Origin: Ustulina deusta
Lineage: Eukaryota > Ascomycota > Sordariomycetes > Xylariales > Xylariaceae
Length of the DNA stretch: 64,000 bases
Assembly: GCA_023159155.1 (NCBI GenBank)
Contig: JAJNNX010000049.1
Span: 186,001 to 250,000, forward strand
Reading direction: 5' to 3'
Shown here one piece after another: positions 47,037-58,278 of the stretch. Under the pieces are notes generated by a model that worked only from the letters and a program-made list of their open reading frames with translations, did no database searches and was not told the origin of the DNA. The position numbers and the translations under genes were made by a program. The stretch's first letter is position 1; each line of letters starts with the position of its first letter.

Positions 47037-48698
47037 ATGCCGAAACAACGCCCCTCATTCCTACCATCGCATATTGCGTACGTGGAGGATGCCGACGACG
47101 ATGGCCACGTCCTCTCAGGAACTGAACCGAAGTACGCTCGGTCCGTGGCCCCGGGAAGCCCCCGTAAACAGCAGCCCAATACAAGTAAGGCCCGGAGAGA
47201 GTCGCGACGCACAGCCGATAGAAGCAGCTCGACTGATTCCTCAGATTCCACCGCACATCCGATGACAGGCAAAGGGAAGTCGAAAACGAAGTCCAAGGAC
47301 GAGAGAAGGTCGAGTGCTGTTGTTGTCTCGAAACAGCGGCCTCCCGCGCGATCAGCTAAGACGGCCCCAGCACCTGCATCTCGAGCGTCGGACGACTCAT
47401 CGGCCTACTACACGATGCCGCATCCTGCAGCCACTTCAAGACCCCGCGCACGCACTCGTCCAGAATCCTATTATGGCCAACCCATTTTAAGACCGCCGCC
47501 GCCACGGCCACCCATTTCTGGGTCTCCTTTCTACCAACACCCACCTCCTGGTATGATGCCGCCTTCATTCCCTCCGCCGTCGTGGCAGGCCCCGTTTCCC
47601 GGCCCTATGCCACCGCCCATGGGTCCACCACTCGGGCCAGTTGATCATCACTTTCCTCCCAGGGAGCTAGCCATGCGCTTCAGACGGCCTTCATCATCCA
47701 TGGGGTTTCGCCAAGCATCAAATCCCTATGAGTATGAGGCTTCTCCAGAAAGATCTATAGCGCGGCGCTCCTCTATATCGAGAAAAGCTAGTAAGGAAAC
47801 CAAGGAATATGAAGACCGCAAGCGGATGCCTCCTCCTCCTAGGCCCAAATCTACGCGCCCAGAACGTGTAGAACGCCTAGAGCGTCCGGAACGTGTAGAA
47901 CGTGTAGAACGTGTAGAACGTCCAGAACGGATAGTACTCAAGCCACAACCATTGTCGAACAATCGCAGGAAATCCGTTGTTTTTGATGACGATGACTTGG
48001 ATGGTGACAGCTCTATGTATCATAACGTTCTTCGGCGCGGATCCGGGGTAGAATACGGTTCTATCCCCTTCAAGAATCGCCGCCAGAGCTTTGACGCCGC
48101 TGAGTCGGTTTTGAATTATGAAGACTATGAGGACGAGGAAGATGAAGAGTCCGAGTACTACTCTGAGGAGGAACCCCCACCTAGATCACGGAGCCGACGA
48201 AGATCTCACGCGGGGATCGAAGACAAGATGCGGGATGCGTCGCGATATCAAGATAATATGGGTGGTGGGACGGCACCCGCCCTAACCGCCGAGGCTCTCC
48301 GAAAGGTCAAGACTGGTGGAAGCAGCCGATCCACTCGAAGTAGTGCCAGCCGAGATGAGAGTGAATACAAGCACTCAGCGACGACCCACACCACCCGATC
48401 TAGCAGTGGAGAGGACGACATCACTATTAAAGTTTCTGCCGGTTGTGTCGTCGAGGTTGGAAACGTCAAGATTCATTCTACAGAGGGCGGCGAGGTTAGC
48501 GTCGGCCGCACCGGGACTTCACGCATGGGTAGCGATCGTGGAACTTCCATCTATGGGGATGAGCGCAGGATTCGTTCTGATCGCTCTCGGGGGCGAGCCA
48601 GCTCCCAATCAGCCTATGCCCGAGGACTTCCCGCACCTTCTTCGTCTTACACACATTCTCCACTCTACTACCAGTATGACGACGATGACTCCTACTGA
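47037..48698 (+). CDS. Disordered Pro/Ser/Arg-rich protein, family not recognised
   Basis: Single-exon frame of 553 residues from ATG at 47037, read as real because it is long and uniform in composition. No catalytic domain is visible. Order of regions: a start (PSFLPSHIAYVEDADDDGHV), a Ser/Lys/Arg-rich part, a Pro/Gly/Met-rich block at about 150-220 (GMMPPSFPPPSWQAPFPGPM), a short repeat of Arg-x-Glu units at about 276-299 (RPERVERVERVERPER), an acidic stretch (YEDYEDEEDEESEYYSEEE) and an Arg/Ser-rich part. Then comes a more regular segment near 460-490 (DDITIKVSAGCVVEVGNVKIHSTEGGEVSVGRTG) that could form beta strands and may be the only folded part. The tail is Tyr/Asp-rich. The role is unknown; composition suggests a scaffold, or RNA or protein binding. 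Confidence 0.72.
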   Translation: MPKQRPSFLPSHIAYVEDADDDGHVLSGTEPKYARSVAPGSPRKQQPNTSKARRESRRTADRSSSTDSSDSTAHPMTGKGKSKTKSKDERRSSAVVVSKQRPPARSAKTAPAPASRASDDSSAYYTMPHPAATSRPRARTRPESYYGQPILRPPPPRPPISGSPFYQHPPPGMMPPSFPPPSWQAPFPGPMPPPMGPPLGPVDHHFPPRELAMRFRRPSSSMGFRQASNPYEYEASPERSIARRSSISRKASKETKEYEDRKRMPPPPRPKSTRPERVERLERPERVERVERVERPERIVLKPQPLSNNRRKSVVFDDDDLDGDSSMYHNVLRRGSGVEYGSIPFKNRRQSFDAAESVLNYEDYEDEEDEESEYYSEEEPPPRSRSRRRSHAGIEDKMRDASRYQDNMGGGTAPALTAEALRKVKTGGSSRSTRSSASRDESEYKHSATTHTTRSSSGEDDITIKVSAGCVVEVGNVKIHSTEGGEVSVGRTGTSRMGSDRGTSIYGDERRIRSDRSRGRASSQSAYARGLPAPSSSYTHSPLYYQYDDDDSY

Positions 48699-51308
48699 TG
48701 GTTCGCGTCCTGAAATGACCCTTGGGCAACATGTTTTCTCGCTTGATCCACTGGGATAAGCGGACGGCCGATGTTCTTCTTGCCGCCCTTACCTTGTGCC
48801 TTGCCACCTCCGATGGTTCCTATTATACAGGAATTAAGGCTGATTCGGGTGTAATGGATTCATCACCAAACGCGATGAAACGACCGATACTCCATTTTGG
48901 TTCCAGAGGTGATGCGGTAGCAACACAAACCATTCTTGCCAAATTTTTCATTGTTCCCAGTTTCTTTTTTTCTTTCTTATTGTCAGATTGTTGCGCTATC
49001 ATCAGGGGCACTCCACGTTTCTTGTGTCCTTGTATATGAGAAATGAGTCGAGGGAATGATTTTGATGACGATGTTCAAAAAATGATGGATGTTTTCTGTT
49101 CCCATATAATCATGTCTAATCTGTTCTGTTGTTTTTTCCCACGTCTCAGCATTATTCTTGTGTTTGTCTGTCTTCTTTCACGCAGCCTTGGCTGGGCCAT
49201 GCTGTGTGCGATACCCTGTGCTTTGAAGCCGAATTCTTCCCATGGTCATGGCATGAGAGTTGGACCGATAGATCGACCTGTACAGCGATGAAGCTCGCGC
49301 TTCTGTTCGCATTGGGAATCATTTCTTTTACACGAAGGCTTAGCCTTTTGGTAATGTTGCATAGGTTAGGATGGCCGAGATATCAAGACCCCAGTCAAGC
49401 ATGGGGGTCATGATGGGGCACTTGGACTGTTCATCGGTATTAAGCGCCGAGATGGAGCGGGAATGACGTTTCATGTGTGGCAAAGACAGTATCACTGATG
49501 GGATGAACAAACACCTCATGGGACTAGGCGCTGATGGGGGCAGAAGAGTGCATACACTTGGAAGAGTCTCATATTATGTTGCATTGATGATATTGGCTTG
49601 TTTTGCCATCTACCCACCTTACCTACATATAGAATCTGTAGCTGTTTTCACAATCACCCGCGTAGTCCAATCTACGACTCATATTTCCCTCGCCATCTAT
49701 GATTGGCCCCAAGCCCGGCATTTAGGTATCTGCATTGTACTCTAAATATAACCGGCATTGTAGCATTGAAGAAGCACGCACGTCAGGGCGAGCTGAGGCA
49801 AGTGGGTGAAACATGTCACTTTAGCGGATACATGGTACGATCCTCAGATGGATAGGAATACACTATGCATGGTAATTGATTTGTAAACTAGTCTAGGTTG
49901 GGTACTAGACTAGGTATTATTTGGCCTTCATCTACGAAACATGGAATGGGCCCCTCTACTTGACATTACAAAAGGCGGCGGCTAAGGCTGAGATGAGACC
50001 TCCGAAATATGACCCCTGGATAGGGGCTAATCGTACCGGACGAGTGCTAGGTTGGATAGTATAGGACATTGTTACAAGACGGAACACATTTCTCGACGTC
50101 TTAGTATCATCTGTTGAGTATGCTTGCGTTAGGATTTCGGGCTAGAATACCGACGGTGCTATTACTCAGACGTTATGAGAATCCGGACATGGGCTCCGGG
50201 TTGGTCGAAGAAGGGCAGCGCATGAACTGCTGAGGACGGTCGATGCATGTGATTGGGCAGTGGCGGGACATAACGCATTGTTCTCCCCTGTTCGGGGGGA
50301 TTCGTCCGTCTCTAATAGGTACGTAGTGTGTATACGTTTTGTATTTGTGGCACGTCGTGATTTGCCTACGATTTGCGGCGGTATGTATAGTGTAGGCAGT
50401 ATGAAAAGTCCGGGCGGACGAGACGGACAGGAAGACGAGAGGGGTTGCGGAATAAATGAAGGAATTGTGGGAAATTTAGGCGATTGCTTTTCTCAATGCA
50501 TGGTACACAAGACAGGTCGTGGCATACCTAGGTACTAGTAGCATGGGTAAGGTTTGGCTGAAGTCTAATAGGTAGTACCTAATGGCAGGCAGTGAGTGAC
50601 AGGAGTGATTCAACCCTTTTTCGCAGTGCAGCTACATGTAGGTATACATTAAGTGGCAGGTACCTAGATTCACTAAAACAGTCTCTGTCCCAGCCCAGTG
50701 GTGAGACGTGATGAGGCGCCTGGGAGATCCCTCAACAGGCCCCACCACTCCAAATTAGCGCCCGAACTTTTTCCCCTTAGCGGCTGTTGCCCGGCCACTG
50801 TCCTCGGATGGGGTCTGTTGACTTTGGCGACGTCACCTGCCATGGGTTATCGGTTATCGATTCGTCGCCCAACTCAACCACGCCAAGCTAATACCTAATG
50901 GTACACGCTCATTGCCCATAGAAACCGCGGGACGACAAGCACACCTGAGGTACTCGTGCCCTGCCACTTTGCCCTGGTGCTACCTACCTGACATTCTCTT
51001 CAATTCCACACACCCATACATACAACACGCAGAGAAGCACACAAATCATCACAACACCATCATACTAAATTTCGGATTTTCGTGTTAGGAATCAATAACA
51101 TCACACGGCTGAGCTGATCGGAGGCTCTCATTTTTTACTTGGCTGGGCTTTCCAGCGGAAACTCGCCAGCCAGCCGAGTTCCAACAACCAAACAAACAAC
51201 AAACAAAACAACCACGACAATTGAATCTCGCATTCCCAGTCACACATTCCTGGAAACACATTCCACTACACTCACCACGCAGGCACAGGCTCCGTCATCC
51301 CTCACAGA
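48699..51308. other. Intergenic before the single-span membrane protein
   Basis: No supported gene. The last ~300 bp before 51309 are A/C-rich (about 51180-51215 is repeated ACAA/CAAC), typical of fungal 5' leaders. CTAGGTA-type words occur near 49895-49915, 50525-50580 and 50640-50670. Frames are 105 codons or shorter and unconvincing. Confidence 0.5.
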
Positions 51309-52832
51309 ATGGCACCGCTCCTACCAACCCTCGCTGCCCACGCCCGCAACATCCTCTCCTCGGCCGTCACCGCCCACTCGCAAGCCGTCCAGACAGCCTC
51401 GGACCATCTCTCCCAGATCGGGCCCCTCGCCGCCCGTGCGGTCCTCCTCGCCCGAGACGACGACAGCAAAAGCTCAGACCCGCCGCAGCTCGACCCCTCG
51501 GCTGGCGTAACAAACCCCAAAAATATCAACAACACCGGCATATTCGTCCTGTTCGGGCTCATCGGCGTCGCCTTCGTGCTGACGGGCATCTGGTTCTTCT
51601 TCTGGGCCAAGAACGGCGGCTTCTACTTCAAAGAGGATGACTGGGACGACTACAAGTCGACGGTGCTGCGACGCAAGGGGCCCAACGGCACGCTCTTGTC
51701 GAACGCGACGCCCAGCACGAATCTGGGCGGCGGCTCCGTTTACAAGGATGTCGACGACGGCAGCACCGAATACACGGGCGGGTTGACGCAGATGACGGGC
51801 GACACGGGCGACACGATGAGCACGCTATCGGGCATCACGGCCGGCCCGTCGGACATCGCAGGCCGAGAGCGCCGCCGCCGCGCTCGCGAGAAGAAGGAGC
51901 GAGAGCACGAGAAGCGGCGTGATCGGCGAAAAGGCCGGCGCAAGGTCGGTGAGGACGGCGCCCTGGTAGACGAGGAGGCCGAGGCGGACGCGAAACGGAA
52001 CCTGCACGCATACCGCCACGAGCGCGCCGCGCGCGTCGGTGGCCTAAACAAGGAATCTGAGAGCTCCGAGTGGGACGGCTCGACGAACCCGGAGATGTCG
52101 ACGGTCTCGGGCAGCGAGCTCCTGCTCAACAACAGACAGAGCACGCCGACGTCGACGCCGACGAAGGACAAGCGCCGGAGCCGCAGTACTAAGGAGAAGC
52201 AACGCGAGGAGGAGCACTCCGAGGCGGCACCAAGCGAGGTGACGTACGACAGTCAGGCATCGAAGAGTAACGCCGGCAATGGCGGCAGCAGCGGCAGCAA
52301 CAACACCAGGAAGGCAGGCGGCATCCGCAAGGTTTACAGCACCGCAGACCGCAACACCACGCGCGAGAACGAGCGCCTACGCGCCGAAGCCCGCCGACTA
52401 GCAGAGAAAGGGCGAACAGCCGCCTCTTCCGCCTCCTCTTCCGCTTCCTCCGCCTCTTCCTACCACCCTTCACACCGCCGAGACTTCAGCTACCAGCGCG
52501 CGGACCTGCGGAACCCGGGGAGCACCATCGCCGAGGAGCAGGAGACGGGATCCCTGATGATGGACAACGGAGTCGGAAACGGACGATTCCTCCCGCCGCC
52601 TCCGTCCTGGCATCCCGAGAGCGACATCGCCGACGGCAGCGACCTCGGCACCAAGTCCTACCACCACTACATCCCCGGCATATCCCCCCCCTCCGCCGCC
52701 CCCTCTAGCAGCAGCGGCGCGGGCGGCAGCGCAGCCGACGGCTCCTCCTCTGTCGGTGGCGGATCCGAGTATCCCGACGACAGGCGCGAGAGGCGCAAGA
52801 GGCGCGATGCGCAACGGTCTCGACGCGAGTAA
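51309..52832 (+). CDS. Single-span membrane protein with charged cytosolic tail
   Basis: Single-exon frame of 507 residues. A transmembrane helix lies at about 77-99 (GIFVLFGLIGVAFVLTGIWFFFWA). It is followed at once by a block that looks strongly conserved in filamentous fungi: GGFYFKEDDWDDYKSTVLRRKG, then LLSNATPSTNLGGGS. The N-terminal ~75 residues contain a weak hydrophobic start, possibly the signal for membrane insertion. After residue ~185 comes a highly basic, probably helical run (RERRRRAREKKEREHEKRRDRRKGRRK). Long Ser/Gly/Thr-rich disorder follows, and the end is basic. Proteins with this layout are often annotated as endosomal or hypothetical; I cannot confirm a function. GC content and codon use are higher than in the flanks. 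Confidence 0.78.
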   Translation: MAPLLPTLAAHARNILSSAVTAHSQAVQTASDHLSQIGPLAARAVLLARDDDSKSSDPPQLDPSAGVTNPKNINNTGIFVLFGLIGVAFVLTGIWFFFWAKNGGFYFKEDDWDDYKSTVLRRKGPNGTLLSNATPSTNLGGGSVYKDVDDGSTEYTGGLTQMTGDTGDTMSTLSGITAGPSDIAGRERRRRAREKKEREHEKRRDRRKGRRKVGEDGALVDEEAEADAKRNLHAYRHERAARVGGLNKESESSEWDGSTNPEMSTVSGSELLLNNRQSTPTSTPTKDKRRSRSTKEKQREEEHSEAAPSEVTYDSQASKSNAGNGGSSGSNNTRKAGGIRKVYSTADRNTTRENERLRAEARRLAEKGRTAASSASSSASSASSYHPSHRRDFSYQRADLRNPGSTIAEEQETGSLMMDNGVGNGRFLPPPPSWHPESDIADGSDLGTKSYHHYIPGISPPSAAPSSSSGAGGSAADGSSSVGGGSEYPDDRRERRKRRDAQRSRRE

Positions 52833-53934
52833 AGCGAAATGAGCGAGCGAGTGAGTGTTGCTACGGGAATGAATCGCTCGCTCTCGGGCGGGATACGAAG
52901 CAGTCTACGAAAAAAAAAAAAAGAGAAGAAAAAAAAGGCAGGAATGATATTGAGCGACGGGCGTGGCAAGGGAAACCCGTCTGGCCGTTGCTTTCTCTGC
53001 TAGGTATTCGGCGTTGAATTGCTTTTTAGGTATGGTTGTTTCTTTCGTGCCTTCATTGTCACGCATGTATGTATGTACGGGTACGGCAAGAAACAAGGCA
53101 TAGGTAGGCGGTGGTTTTTGATCACCCGTCGGTCCGACGGAATGCGGAATTGACGAGTCCTTCATTTCTCACGTCTCTGGTGAAACGATAGGGTAGACCG
53201 AATGAATGGGTTGGCTTCGGAAAGTCTGCCGGCTATGGACTACGTCATGTAGATTAGGTACACACACATGGACAACAAGATACATCGTAATCACGATAAA
53301 TACGACTCCAAATGAGAACGACTGTGTATGTATTGTGAACTATTCAATGTTATTTGAAACAAGCTGGCAGAATAACGAGAGCCATTGGGATTTAGATGTT
53401 CGCTTAAGCGGGCTCAGGGGGGGTAGGTAGTCGGAACTTAAACATATGCGTCTGTAGTACATCAAAAGTATGAGCAACAAAATAGTTTCACCGAGTAGCT
53501 GTTAGAAAAGATAAACGTTTGTTGTGGTGCTTTGGAAGGCAGTATTCATAAAAAGAAGAGAGAGAGAGAGAAAGAAATTTGGGGGGGGGAGGGCTCAGAA
53601 AGTAAAATAAGGTCGTAACGTCATCAGGTTCGAGAGAAATATGCTGAGCCTGTATCACTCTGACCGTCTCGTCATATCTAGAGCTCGAAGGGAGCCCGTC
53701 TGTCGTGGTAAAATGCTATTGTAACCGCCGGTTATGAGATGTTGGCGGGAAATGTGATAGAAGAAAACGTGGTGGTGGGATGAATAAAAGGTCATCGTGA
53801 GCTGCTATATCGGATAAAAGCAACGGAGGAGAAAGGGGGACGGGCATCCCCCGGTCTCAACGTAAGTGATGTATCAGATGCTGTTAAAAGAACAGCATCG
53901 GGGTAAGTGGAACGTTTGCGTTCATGTCGTTATT
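52833..53934. other. Convergent intergenic stretch
   Basis: 3' flanks of the membrane protein gene (plus) and the DUF6590 gene (minus). It has A-rich runs at 52910-52937, a (GA)n stretch at 53557-53577 and a G-run at 53580-53588. No gene is visible. Confidence 0.5.
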
Positions 53935-55741
53935 TCATCTTCTCGACCTCTTGCTTGATTTGTGCATTTTGTCATTCCAACATTTATCAACCGCGTGTGA
54001 GACGCTATCAAAATAGGGGTAAGGGATACGACCAATAAAGAACACCTTGACATTGTGTTCAATCGTGACAAGCTTCGAATAGTTGACCCGAGACTCTCTC
54101 GCGAGTGTCTCTCCTTCAGCATATATCTCGAGCGGTACTGGCTCAAAACCGAGATCAGGTTCATTTTTCAAGAGCCTAGGTTTCTGCCCAACTGCGAAAA
54201 TAATGCCATGTTTACTAGGTCGGACACCTTTTTTGCCACAACCTCGGCGATCATACGTCAATATAGGCCTTCATCATTATTAGTAAAGCTCTGATAGATT
54301 AGATGAGGTAGCCTTACACGCAGGTGCTATGATGACTCTCATCTGTACTGACTATGATAAATCTTCGGTAGCCTACATAGAATTGGCCACCTGGGTCGTT
54401 TATGGCCCTGATATCAGAGATCGATGCATCTCCAGCAACTTGACCTGTAGGTTCTGACCACAAGATTTTGAATACCTATACCTCGAGTCGTTAGAAGATA
54501 TAACGTAACTGCGAGCCTCGCGTAGCCTGGAATACTGACCTCGCCGGGTTGAAACTTATAAGAATGTTCTACAACGAATCCTGTTGCCTTCAGTCCTGTC
54601 GATGCTTCAGCATTTCGGGAATCTCAACTTACGGTTGTCAATCGGCTCCACATTTCCCGGGGTTCCGCGAATCACTGATGTGTCTATAAAATCGGTTCGC
54701 GTTGGAATTGGTGTGCCGCGAGGGGTTCTTTGACCGTCCTGGGGGTCGATATTTGAATCTGCGAATACTGAGAATCAAACTCACGTAAATGGGTATATAA
54801 TGTATACTCACTCAGCTCGTAAGTACCAGGGTAAATGGACCCGGAATCATAATGAGCTCCAGAAGTAGATGTCCCTCCAGTGCGGTTGTTACCAAGTAGT
54901 TCATCGCGACTCATCTTCAGCGCTTGTTCAAGCTCATAATCAGTGCCGCCATGGTCATTTGACTGTGAATAATAGGAACTACTAGTGTCTCGTGCACTAC
55001 CCGTTGAAAAAGACGTCGAATTAGCCCTTCCATGATCGTCTGATTCCAATACCGTGTCTAGATCTGTTCATGTTAGTTTGATTTCCATTGTTTCCAGACC
55101 CTAAGGACTAACGTTCAGGGTAGTCGTGCTGACTGTACGAGTTTGCTGTCGGAGGGACGGAACCAAATCGACTATGTCCTTCGTCATAATTAATATCGTG
55201 GGAAGCGGCGTTTGCTATCCCTTTACCCTTGTCCCTGTGAGAGTGTGAATAGCCATGGTGGTCGTGGTAGGGTGTATCGTGCGTATACCGTGGCGACGCA
55301 GGAATGTCAGGGACTATCAATTATTATGGTTAGCATACAGCGTTCAGATGGTTAGGCTAGCAAGAGGGCCTCTTACTCGAATTGTTGACTGACGGGCCGC
55401 CTTGGTTTGTATATTTGACACTTTGATCATAGCCAGAGTTGACATCAAGGCCACCAAGATCCGCCGTCAATTGATCAATCTCCGCCTCGGTACGAGGTGT
55501 ACGGTGATGGTCATCGGCAGCGGGCGCGCTGGCGACCCACGTGTACTCAACGTTGCCTTTGGGCCAAAGTTTAGTATATGAGCAATTGGAAATTAGACAA
55601 AATCGTTAGGCGTTGGAACACACCTTGCCAATCGAATCGCTCAGCATAATATTTCCCTTCGTTTTGGTCCCATTTCCAATCGCTCCACGGGCCCCACGAC
55701 TGGGAATGGGAATTCTTTGATGGATGCTTTTTTCCATGCAT
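53935..55741 (-). CDS. DUF6590 domain protein, eight exons
   Basis: I assembled about 477 residues from eight exons; introns are near 55557-55623, 55314-55376, 55064-55112, 54768-54811, 54596-54632, 54476-54539 and 54269-54317. Reading frames join without gaps. The C-terminal ~180 residues form a DUF6590 domain: FVVEHSYKFQPGE, VFKILWSEPTGQ, YVGYRRFIIVS, KKGVRPSKHGIIFAVG, and SRVNYSKLVTIEHNVKVFFIGRI. The N-terminal part is Ser/His/Asp-rich and starts with W-rich blocks (SWGPWSDWKWDQNEGKYYAERFDWQG). DUF6590 is common in filamentous fungi and has no known activity; I claim none. Two acceptors are uncertain: 54596 would give a 37-nt intron and a nearby AACAG gives 49 nt, while 54768 has an alternative at 54759. 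ATG at 55741 follows an in-frame stop. Confidence 0.78.
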
Positions 55742-56558
55742 TGTACCATCTTGTAGCCCTGCCCCTCATTGGAATAGTCAACAGCACGAGAAGGGCGCAG
55801 CTCGTGGCACGAGTAGCATCGGCTCCACGAAACCGTGGGCAATTAGCCGATGCTGCGTCTGCGCCTTAAATGTGCGATGCGGCTCTTTGGCCTGCAGGCT
55901 CTACCTGATGCCGGGTTGGTCCTGGGGGGATATTGGCTCGGACCAAGAAGATTAGAGAGTCAGTATCGCTGTACTCTACACTAAACCGCTGGATATCATT
56001 GAGACACAACATTCACCCAAATGGCTGAGCAGATCCAAGATGTACTCTGCGCCTTACGTTGTGGCCGGAGAAAAGACGATTGGCCTCTCAAGATTGCGGC
56101 AAAATAAGTGCAGTTGTCCGCTCATTTGAGGACGATGTATGTGCGAATAAGACGGCAATGTAGGCAGGGATGAGTTTGCGCACAAGTCTTAAAAGGGTAA
56201 GTCGGGGTTAGGCTAGGTAGCGAGGCAGATGTTGGACTAATGCTGATCGACTGCATGCTATTCAACGCCTCCTCGTTGCAGGCCGAGCCGTCGTCCTTGT
56301 CTGCCTGAAAAGGAAAAGGATGCCACGAGTGCTGACTAGCTGCGTTAGCCGCGTTAGTTGGGAAAATAAAAACGTCTCTTGCCTTGTTTTTGTGCTGGAA
56401 CGCGAAGACTTGAACCCATAAGTAGTGTACATACAGTAGATCAAGACCAACTGTATGAACGACCAAGAGCTTACAAGTTTAGGGAATTTCCCAAAGCGTG
56501 CTCAAGCATGACGACAGCGCAACCATGATCCACAGAGGATCAATGGACTAGGGTAGAA

Positions 56559-56619
56559 GACAAGGGTCCTGTGCGGGCCGAGGGAGACAAGGGTCCTGTG
56601 CGGGCCGAGGGAGACAAGG
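56559..56619. repeat. 27-bp tandem duplication
   Basis: Two perfect copies of a 27-base unit starting GACAAGGGTCCTG, followed by the first seven bases of a third copy. This is a simple local duplication, not within a supported gene. Confidence 0.85.
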
Positions 56620-57330
56620 AGGAGCTGGGTCCAGATCTCTTCTCTTGCACGACACTGCTGCTGCGGAACACTCCTCGGTATAGCGCGTCAGTGTAGTATA
56701 GGGTGATCATGTATCAGACAGATACTAGTACTATGTAGTTGCAGGATAATGTAGATTCCATGTAGTATAGGCAGATGAGCCAGTAGCGCAGATGGCGGGA
56801 GGCGGACCATGGTTGCACCACTTCGCCCCCATGCTTGACACCGTATGATATGTCGCTTCGCTTCACGCTCCCACGGGGGTGTGTGATGGGTGGTGGGCCT
56901 GGTGGTGGGACACCGGAAAAGGAGCCTCCTGCTGCTGTCCGCGTGTTTCTCTAATAGATGAGGCTCTGTCACAAGTACCTACACTATCTGGGTGGGGGAG
57001 ACGGTGAGATAGAGAGGGAACCATCTGCACTCGACGTGCGTCGGAGACCCGTTCGGAAATTCGTAGTGCTGACCAGTGGCTGGCCGGTGAGTCGGGTAGG
57101 CCGTGGTTGGGGACGAGGCATGCCAATAAGCGGGAGGGTGATGGGTGATGGAAAATGTGATTGTGGTTTTGGTTGCTGAGAGCTCTTGCTGAGAGGACGT
57201 GGGAGTAGAAAAAAATAAAAATAAAAATGACATGGGCAGCATGAACCGTCTATTACGTTTTGACCTACTGGTACACTAAGGTAAGAACAACTTGAAAGCA
57301 AGAAGGTTGCCATATGGACAGAGGAATACA

Positions 57331-57605
57331 ATCCTGGGTAGGTAGTTACCTACTATAGGTAGTTGACCTAATACATACCTTACCTACCTACATACATGTA
57401 CATACCTCTTCGAACAGTCCACATGTGCAGCCTTACCTACAGTAGGTACTGTATTTCTACCTAGGGTACCTACAGGTGCCACTCTAGGCAGCGTATTATA
57501 GGTGCATGTTTACCTCCTACCTAGCCCGAGGCTCTCTCATCCTCATCGAAGCGGTTTTATTAATAAGTAGGTACCTAGGTAGGTTTATGTAGGTAGGACT
57601 TGCAT
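57331..57605. repeat. Cluster of GTAGGTA / TACCTAGGTA words
   Basis: Within 275 bp there are more than a dozen copies of GTAGGTA, TACCTA, CTACCTA or GGTACCTAGGTA in both orientations, separated by unrelated sequence. It is the densest block of a word scattered through the intergenic DNA of this window. It lies 0.7-0.9 kb upstream of the coiled-coil gene. Confidence 0.7.
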
Positions 57606-58278
57606 CAACTACGTACATATACCTACTGCGAGGAATCGCAGTAATACTGCCAGGGGGAAAAGGAGCTGAATCCCATCCCTTCCGAGCTTGGTCAGCTTGA
57701 TGGTGTAATAGGATGTACGTACACATGCACGTCCCCAAAGCCCCAAAGTCGTCACCTGCACCTTTGCATCTGTCCTTTTTGATCTTTTCGACTGCATCAC
57801 TTTCCATTCCATCTCTTGTACTCATACAACCGTCTCCACTCACCTGTCAACACGATCCACCTATCTTGAACTCACGCTACCACATACAGGCGATAATTAC
57901 CTACTTTTCCTATCCTGACTAGCGTCTACCTTCCGTTATCGCCAGCCAAGGAACGGCCCGAAGGTGTCGCTCGCTAGTGTACATCGCATCGCCCCGTCGC
58001 TCTACCTCTCTGCCTCTATCCGTCTATACACTACAGTTTTGCTGCATCTAGGTATACTCCTAATTAGCCTCTCGTCTGGCATCGTCGATCTTGGTCACAG
58101 AGAAAGAGAAAATATATATATGCAAATTTCTGTAAGGATGGAAATGTGCCTTGCATCAAAGCTGTGAGCAGGTTGATATGTTCGTCAACCGCTGTCAACA
58201 ACTAGTAGCAGATAGCCTTCAAGATGAACCATGATGCACGTTCTGCGAGAGCCCGGCCGAGTCTACTCTTAGACCGTC

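Larger units (their letters stand above)
55742..58278. other. Intergenic with dense CTAGGTA words and a tandem duplication
   Basis: No supported gene. It contains a 27-bp unit repeated in tandem (56559-56619) and a dense block of GTAGGTA/TACCTA words (57331-57605). Frames such as 56122-56466 (minus) lack domains. The right end should hold the promoter of the coiled-coil gene. Confidence 0.5.
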
